A stretch of DNA of 64,000 nt from Alphaproteobacteria bacterium (GTDB taxonomy: Bacteria > Pseudomonadota > Alphaproteobacteria > CACIAM-22H2), in contig JAEULA010000079.1 in the NCBI GenBank assembly GCA_016793165.1, positions 1 to 64,000 on the forward strand, in the 5' to 3' direction. Shown piece by piece: positions 52,901-61,900 of the stretch. A program made the translations under genes and the position numbers. The notes below the pieces were generated by a model. It was not told the DNA's origin and made no database searches. It saw only the letters and a program-made list of their open reading frames with translations. Each line of letters opens with the position of its first letter. The stretch's first letter is position 1.

Positions 52901-55900
52901 CGGGCAAGGCGATCGTGGGCAGGTCGAGGAAGGCGGCGGACGTGTTCGAATTCGCCGTGGCGCCGGCCGTCAGCTTCACGTTGCTGATCGTCGCCGTCTT
53001 GCCATTCGCGTCCTTCACCGACGCGTTGAAGGTGAAGAAATCCGCATCCTTCAGGACGGCGTCCTTCGGGACCAGAGTCAGCCAGGCCGCGTGCGGATTC
53101 AGGCCGACGAGATTCGTGGTCGTTTCCACGCCGCCGGTGGTCAGGGTCTTCAGGAACGCGGGATTGGTCACCGAGTATTCGTGCCGAGCATCGGTCGCGA
53201 AGTCGGCATCGATCACGCCGAGCCGTGGCGTGCCGAGCACGGAGTTGGTCAGATTGACGAAGAACAGCAGGTCGAAGCCCGTGTAGTTCGTCGTCAGGCT
53301 GAAGTCGTTCGCGGCGTTCTCCGGATCGACGATGTCGAGCACGGTTCCGCTGCTGATGCGGACCACCGCCGCATCGGATCCGGCCGGAACGATGTTCGGA
53401 TCGTCGAGCCCCAGAGCGTGAATCAGCAGGTTCTGCTGCGCCGAGTTCAGCGCCAGCACGCCTCCGACATCGCCGCCATTCGTCAGCCCAACGACATTCG
53501 GCGTGGAGACCGGGAAGGAGACATCGTTGGTATCGATGATCGCCCCGGCCGCGTTCCTGACCGTTTCCGTGAACGCCGCGGCGATGAACGCGTTGATGCC
53601 CGACGGACCCGTCGATCGCGTCACCGTGGCTCCGCCGACCGGCGACGGGATATTGGCGATGCCCGTCACAGCTCCGGTCGCACTGACAGTCAAGTTGGTG
53701 TTGCTCGCGACCAGGAAGCGCCCATCGACGCCTCCGCTCGCGCGACCCGAACCGCTGTTCGCTCCACCGACACCCCCGTGGACGTCGACTGTCAGATTGC
53801 CGCTCGCGACATGAAGGTCGGACGCCACCAGTCGGACGGTCCCGCCCGCACCGCCGCCGCCGCCACCGGCTTGACCGCCATCACCGCCGTCGCCACCGCT
53901 GCCGCCCAAGCCGCCGTAGTTCCCGAATCCACCGTTGCCGCCATCGCCGCCGGAACCCGAGGCCAGTTCGCCAAGCGTCCTGCCTTCGTTGAGGCCGTTG
54001 TCCCTGGCGGAGAGAGAGGAGGATGGCACTCGTCCGCTGGCGCCGCCCTGGGCAGCGGTCGCGTCTTCGCCGTCGCCGCCAAAAGCGTTCGCAGCGACGC
54101 CGTCGCCGATCGTCAACCTGCCCTGGACAACGATCTCGAACGCGCCGCCACCGGCGCCGCCATCGCCGCCAGTCCCGCCGTCGCCACCACTGCCGCCATC
54201 GCCGCCCGGGACGCCGTCGCCGCCAGCGCCGCCGTGGCCGCCAAATCGATTGACGTTAGGTGTATTCGCGGCCTGACCGCCGCCGCCGCCACCACCGCCG
54301 CCGCCGCCGCCACCGCCGCCGTTGCCCGCGGTCCCGCCGCCGCCGCTGCCTCCGGAGCCGCCGCCGCCGCCACCGGATATGAGATCACCGGCGCCCGTGT
54401 TGATCGTGCCGCCGGTCCCCTCGGCACCGTTTCCGCCGGCACCGCCATCCGCGCCATCGGCTCCGTCGCGGCCCACGCCGCCAGTACCGCCATCCTCCGC
54501 ATCATTTCTGTTCTTGGCCGTATTCGCGTTTCCACCGGTCCCGCCAGTGCCGCCGCCGGCAGCCTGGCCGACCGAACCGGCTGCGGCTCCGGCAACGCCG
54601 GCATCCCCGCTCTCGCCTTGGCTGCCCGGCGCATTGACGCCGCTCGTGGGCGATGTGCCCGCAGTCGCAGCGGTGCCGCGTTCGCCGCGAGTCCCGACAG
54701 CGCCGGACGCGCCCTTGATGCCGTTGCTGCCGTCGATGAAGTCGATGTCGTCGCGCCCGCTTGCTCCAGCACCGCCGGCGCCGCCCGCCCCGGCGCCTCC
54801 GCCTTCGCCGATGGTATCGCCGCCTACCCCGGCAACGCCGGCCGTGCCGGCTCCGCCACCGCCAGCTCCGCCGGCCGTCGTGCCGTCAGCGGCCACATCG
54901 AACCGGACATTCGTCCCGACGGTCGCGTCGCCGCCGACATGGATCGCCAGGGCGTTCGATCCGATCGCCGTGATCACGGTCGGAGACGCATCGCTTGCAC
55001 CGTCCGGGATCACGAGATCGCCGTTCAAGGTGAAGCGCCCGATCTTGTCCGCGACCTTGAAGGAGAAGTCGCCTGTCCCCAGCCACACCTCGTCCTTGCC
55101 GATGACGAAGTCTCCATTCACGCCGTTCCTGAATCCATCACGGGTCAGGTCGACTTTGATCTTGCCAGCGGTCAGCTTGCCTTCGTCCGTGTCGAAGGTG
55201 ATCCGCTCGCCCTCCGCGATGAAGATCGGCAGCACCGTCTGGGCGACCAGCGGCAACTCCTCGATACCGATGATATTGTCGACGGCGAGCCGCGTCGTCG
55301 GAACGAAGCTCAACGATGTCAGCCCGGTCAGCGGCACCTGCAGCAGGTCGTAGAGGAATCCGTCGCCGCTTCCCGGTGTACCGACGAGGATCGTTCCCGA
55401 CTCGCCGAGGCTGGTCGTGTAGTCCAGCGCGATCGTACCCGGCGCAACCCCAACCGCGCCGACGGCACTGAATCCGAGGCCATAGAAGGTGAAAGGGTTG
55501 CCGCTGACCGAGGTGATGGTGAAGCGCTCGCCATTGGTCCGCGCCGCGGCCGAATTGCTGCTGACGTCCGGGTTGCTCGCACTCGTGTCCACCAGGAGAA
55601 AGCCGCTGCCGTTGCTGGTCGCGACCTTCATCACGCCGTTCTCGCCCGTCGCGCTCTTCGCCCCGGTCGTCAGGGTGTTGAACGAGATCGCGCGGCTGAG
55701 ATCCAAGGGCTGCGTCGCCGCGATCGTGGTCAACGGTGCACCGGCGAAATCGAGCTGGATCCGGCTGCCATTGATCGCGCCCGCCACCGCGCCGGGATTG
55801 GTGACCGTGTCGTCGAGGCGATCATTGGCGCTGCCGCCGTTGATGCGCACCGACCCGGCCAGATCGGCCTTGCTCGTGACGACGATCTTGGCGCCCGGAG

Positions 55901-58900
55901 CGTCCGGATTCGAATAGTTCCGCGCGCTCACCTCGGTCCCGTTCAAGATCGTCCAGAGCACCGGGACCGCGGTCGCGCCGGCATTGCCGGTATTGTCGAT
56001 CAGCAGGGTCTCGACCCGCGCCTCGACGGACTTGAAAGCGTCGGTGGGCAGGCCGCCGAAGGCCAGTGTTGCCGTATCGGAACCCTCCCCGCCGCTCACG
56101 CTGCGCAGGCGACCGGCGGTGGTCGCAACTTTCGTCAGCGTCACGACGTCGTCGCCGCCACCGCCATCGATCAACAGCAGCTTGGTCGCTTCGGCGGACT
56201 CGTCGACCGTCAGCTTGTCGGCACCGGAGCCGAGATCGACGTCAACCTCGCCGATCCCGGACAGCGTCACGACGGTCCCAACGACGCCCGAAATCACGAG
56301 ATCGCTGCCGATCACGGCGCCATTTGCGATCCTGCCCGTGATCGCCGCCGAGCTCGCGCTCCGATCGATGGTGACGATGTTGGCAGCCCCGCCGGTGATC
56401 GTCAGCGCGGCACTGGCGCCGGTGACGGTCACATTGCCAAGCGCATTGCCGTCCTCGTCCTCGGCATTGGGCGCGATGTTCCCGAGATTGACCGTCGTCG
56501 CGTGCGTCGTGTCGGCGATCGTCAGCCGCGCGCTGTTGGCGCTCTGATCGATCGTCACGGTGTCGACATTGGCGTCGAACGTCACTTCGCCCGTCGCTCC
56601 GTCCGCCGTGACCCGGCCCATTCCGTCGATGCTGTCCAGCGTGATCGTGGAGCCGATCGTCGGCGCGACGATCAGCGAGGTGGTCTTGCCCGCGCCGGCG
56701 CCGCGAATCGACACGTCGCCATCGAGATCCGCGAGATCCGCGCCGATCGTGAGATCGCCCGACCCTGCGCTCGCGTCGATCGAGACCAGGCCGACGCCGG
56801 CCAGCGATCCGTTGATGCCGAAGTCGTAGGCGGCGCCCAGCTTGACGGTCACCAGGTCGAAGTTCAGCCAATTGACCCCGGCGCCCGCCATGCCGAAGCC
56901 GGTCAAAGCGTCGAACCCGTTCACGACGGCAAGCAGTCCGTTCACCGTGCCGCCGCCCGCGTTCGCGCGATCATCGACGACGATGGAATTGGAACCCGTG
57001 CCGCCGTCGAAGATCACCATGCCGTCGATGTCCGACAACCTGCCCGCCGCATTGCCTGCGGTGGCGACATTGGTCCCGGACCCCAGATTGACGCGCGTCG
57101 TCGTCCCGGCCGCGCTGCTGCGCACGGCCATCGTGTTGTCGCCGTCGCCGAGGGTCACGGTGACGATCTCGACGCTCGGCCGCAGGGTGATCGGCCCCGC
57201 GTTGCCCAGGCCGGTCAGCACGCCGTCGGCATAGATGCCGGTGCGATCGAAGCCATCGGCCGCATCGTTGATGTCGACCGAATCGCCACTGCCGACGCCG
57301 TTCGAGCCGCCTTCGATGGTCAGTGGCGCGGCAAATCGCGTGAGCGTCCCGGCGTCGCTTCCTGCGACCCGCGCATTGCTGCCGAGGAAGATCCGGTCGT
57401 CCTGCGCTCCGGTGTCGATCGTGGTCGCGCTCGATACGCGGGTCAGCGCGATCCGATCGGCGTCGTCGCCGCCCATGATGGTAACGCTGGTGCCGGCGAT
57501 CGTGCCGCGAAGATCGAGATCCGCGCCCGATCCGCCGTCGGCGGCACCCTGATCGGCCCTGATCGTGACGGTCGTACTCGCCTCGATCGCGCTGCCGGAC
57601 GGCGTGACGATGTTGTCGCCGGCATCCAGCGTCACCGCGCCGTTGATCGCACGGACCGTCCCCGCGCTGCCGAGGACGATGTCCTGGCCCGCCGCGATCC
57701 GATCCGGCACGGCAATCGTGACATCACCGCTCGTCGACGCGACGGCAGAAAGGATCGTGAAGCCCCCGGCCTCGCCTTGGATCGACATGCCAGTCTTCGC
57801 GCTGGCGGTCAGCGTGACTCGGCCGTCGCCGGCGTGACCGATCCGCAGCGGAGCCGAAGTCGAACCGATGCTGCCGCCGTTGGCGGCAAGGGTGACGGCC
57901 GGGGCATCGATCGCCGGCACCTCGACGTCGACGGCCCCGAGGATCGAAGCGGTGGCGGCGAGGTCGGCCGATGTACCGGCAGCGATCCGGCCGATCCGCA
58001 AGCTGCCCGTCTGCGACAGGCGCACGCCATCCGAGGCGACGGCCGTGACCGAGTCGGACGCGGTGATCGCAATCTTCCTCGTCGCGCTGCCGATCGACTC
58101 GCCCGCCGCGAGCGCCAGTGTCGTGGTGCTCAACGACTGGCCCGTGCCGCTGGCCAGGATCGAGCCGCCGTCGGCGGCGATCGATGTCGTGCCTGCCGCA
58201 TTGGCAATCGCACCGGTGAGGACGATGTCGGCTGCCGAGGTGCTGCGGATCGTGATCGGCGTCGTGCCGACGACTGCCGTCTTCGTCATGCTGAAGCCGG
58301 AGTGCTGGGGCGCATCGATGGTGATGGCGCCCGCCGGATCCACGCTCGCGTTAAGCGGATTGATGGCGCCGATCGACAGCTTCTTGGTCGAATGATTCGC
58401 GATCTCGACGGACTGCAGCGTCCGGCTGAATCCGATGGTCGGCGACCCCGTCAGTGTCGCCGACGAATCGAGGAATCTGCCGAACGAGATCGGGCCGAAA
58501 TCGCGATCGGCATCGATGCTGAATGTCGCCGTTCCGCTGAGCCGCCCGGTATACGCGATCGGCGAGACCGTGATCGTGGAACCGTCGCTGGTTGCCGTGA
58601 GCCCGGTGGCATGGATCGTGCCGTCGGCATCGACGATCAGCACCGGCGCGACAGGGCCGAGCATGACGACCTTGCTGTCCCAGACGATCGATCGGCTGTA
58701 GGTACCGGACATGGATGCCCGCTCGTCCCCCACATCGATCAATGCGCCGTCGCGATTCGCGGACGGCGCGAAGTCCGGCAGGACCGGAAGATTGGCTTCG
58801 ACGAGCAGGGCCCGCGTGCGCAGCTCCGCATCCGCGGCGCCCACGACCTGGGCGAACGCCTTGAAGGTGGTCTTGGCCGTCGGCGAGGTATCGGCCGCGA

Positions 58901-61900
58901 GCGCCTGGCTCTCGGCATCCGCAACGGGACCCAGCTCGAACGCATCGGCCACGGCGCGGACATCGACCGAGCGATCGCCCTGAACCACCGCCCCGGCGCC
59001 GATCGTCGCGGTGACGTGCGTCGTGGCATCGACGATCGCGGTCGCCACCGACGCATCGACGGCCGCCTTCACTTCGGAATCGGCGTGGGTTTGCGTGTCG
59101 ATCGAAACGAGATCGGCGAGGATCGTGATCCGGTCGGCGACCAGTTCCGCCCCCGCACCCACGCTGGCGGTCGTCGTGTTGGTGATGAAGAACTTGCTGT
59201 CGGTCGTCGCGCCAACGCCCAGGCCGCTGCCGTCGGACGCCGAGCTCGAGCGCCCCTGCAGGGACGCGAGCGCCGAGATCGACAGGGAGTCGTCCGCCGT
59301 CAGCGCCGCATTCGCACCAATCGTAGCCGTGGTGGTGTCGGTCAGTGTCGCGGTGCTGTAGGCGAACATCACCGTGATCGCGCCGCCACCGGTTCCTTCC
59401 GCGTCGGCATAGACCTTGGAAAGGCTGTTCGCGACGACGGACACATCGTCGCCCGCAGTGATGTCGACCCCGGAGCCGATCGCGACCCGGTTGACGTTCG
59501 TCATCGTGACGATCGCCCTCTGGACGCCGACCGCGACGCCGCCGTAGGACGCGCCTTCCGCCGTGACGGCGAGGTGCGGCGTGGCCTTGCTCTGCACGAC
59601 GACGTCGCCCGACGTGGCGGTGAGCGCAGCTCCGTTGTCCACCTCCACCGAGGTCGCGATCTCGGCCGAGCCGGCGATGCGCACGCCGTCGACCGCGACC
59701 AGTCCGATTCCGCCCGAAGCCGGCGACACGCCGAGAGTCGCAAAGACGTGGTTGTCGGACGTCACGGCGATCGACGATCCCTCGACATGAGCATTCCGGC
59801 CGACGCGCGCCGTCACCGTCGGCGAGAGCGTGACCCCGCCGAAGACCAGGCCAACGGCGACAAGTCCGACGGCGCCACCCGCGAGTTCCAGCGATCCCGC
59901 CTGGATATCGCCTGCGGCCGCCACCGTGACGGCACCGGTTGCGGCGATCGAAGCGTCGTCGTCGACGAGAGCCGTGACGGAGCCACCGAGTCCGACATTC
60001 GCCACCGCCGCACCCGCTGCGCCGAAGAGGGCGCCCGCCAATCCGACTCCGATCGGCCGGTCGTCGACGAACGGCCCGAAACTCTGGATCTGATCCGCTG
60101 TGACCGTCACGCTCGCGACATCGCGGATATCAGCGAACGCACCGACGACCGCTATCGTGTTGACCGCGAGATCGACGATCGTGACCGATACGCCGGCAGC
60201 CGCGCCGCCGGCGGCGATGCTCGCGGAGCCGGCCGCCGCTTTGCCCGTCACGCTCTGTCGCGCGGCGACCGATACCGCGCCGAACTCCCTCGCCACCGCA
60301 TGGCGATCCGTCGTCCCCCCCTCCGCGATCCCCGCCTCGATCCGAGCGCCCATCGAGGACGCAACCGTGCTGACATCGGTGAGCGACATGCCCGCTCCGG
60401 CCAGCGCCACGAACCCGCTCGCCGATCCGGCGAGGCCGAAAGCGGCGAGCGTCGCGTCGCGCGACGCCTGGACGTTCAGCGCGCCGGCCCCCGTGCCCTG
60501 AATGGCCGCGCGTGCGCCGATGGCGGCGGTGACGTCCGACTCCACGGTCATCACGGCGACGCCGACGCCGACGGCGGCTCCCGCGGCAAGGGCAGCACCA
60601 CCAGCCTCGATCGTGACCTTCATGGCCTGGCGGGCCGTCACGCTCATCGACGCGGCCGTGACATCCGCCGAGCCGCGCGCGCTCTCGCCGTCGACGACGG
60701 CGCTCGTGCCGCTCGCCGACGCCGCGGCACTCGCGCGGGTGACGTCCGACAGGACGCCGGCGCCGGGCAGACCGGCGGCATTGCTCGCCCGCGCAGCGTT
60801 GCCGACATCGCCGCCATCGGCGGAGAAGCGATGGGCGGTCCCGGTCGCGACCGATCTGTTCAATGCGATCGCATTGCCGCTGAGCGCGTCCGCGCGGCTC
60901 GAGGCAAGACGAACTTGGTTCGCGCTCGCGGTCTCGATGACGAAATAGGTCCGGCCGTCGACGAGCCCGCCGATCGCCCGGCCCCCGCCGGCATCGTAGA
61001 CGACCGTGTCGCCGGTCTTCAGACCCGTCGCGGTCCCGAAATTGATCCGATTGCCCGTCAGGACGGCGCTGGCCGGATCGACCGGATCCAGCCCGCCGGC
61101 GCCCTCGACCTGCATCCCCGCGATCGCCCCGCCGATCGCGTCGTCCACCATGCCGATGACGGAGCCCTTGCTTCCGCCATCCAGGGCATCGCCGCGCGCC
61201 GAGCCGCTCGCGTCGTCCCTCGCCGTATACTCGGAGGTGAATCTCCCGCCGAGCGACAGCACCGAAACGCCCCCGCCCAGGGCGAGGCCGCCCGCGGCGG
61301 CGGCATTCGCGTAGGACTCGATGTCCCGCCGCGACTGCGCGTTGACACCGACGGCACCGGCCGCGACCACCGCCGCGTCGCCGATCGCGGCGGTCGTATT
61401 GTTCCGGACGATTCCGACATCGACGCCCGCGCCGACCGCACCGGCACCGGCGCCGAGCGCACCGGCAATCGCGAGGATCGACGCGGAATTGCCCGCGCCG
61501 ACGGCGACGTCCCTTGACGATGTCACCGCCGCGCCGGCGCCGATCGTCGCCACGACGTCGACGTTCAGGAGATCGACGGAGACCGCGCCCGCGACGCCGG
61601 CGAACACGCCGCCCGCGCCGCTGCCGGCAATGTCGTAGACGGTCTCGCTCGACAGCGCCTGGACCGCGACGCCGCTCATCGATCGGGTCGCATAGGCACC
61701 GGTAGAGGGTGTCCCGTCGCTCAGAATGCCGGTCATCGATCGACCGCCATCGCCATCGGCGACGACCGAAGAGGCATCGATCCGCGCGCTCACGTCCTTG
61801 TTGATCAAGGTCAGCGCGACGGCTCCGGCGCCGCCGCCGGCGCCGACTCCGATCCCCGCCGCGCCAGCGATGGCGTAGTCCGTCGTCTCGCTCCGCGCCT

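Noticed and set aside
53800-54900. Direct-repeat or CRISPR-like array
   Set aside because: The repetition follows codon periodicity of Gly-rich protein and has no regular repeat-spacer units.
52776-61517. Plus-strand open frame of 2,913 codons antisense to the giant gene
   Set aside because: It is the antisense shadow of a GC-rich repetitive gene: no ribosome site, no recognisable domains and biased Arg/Asp/Gly/Ala content typical of shadow frames.
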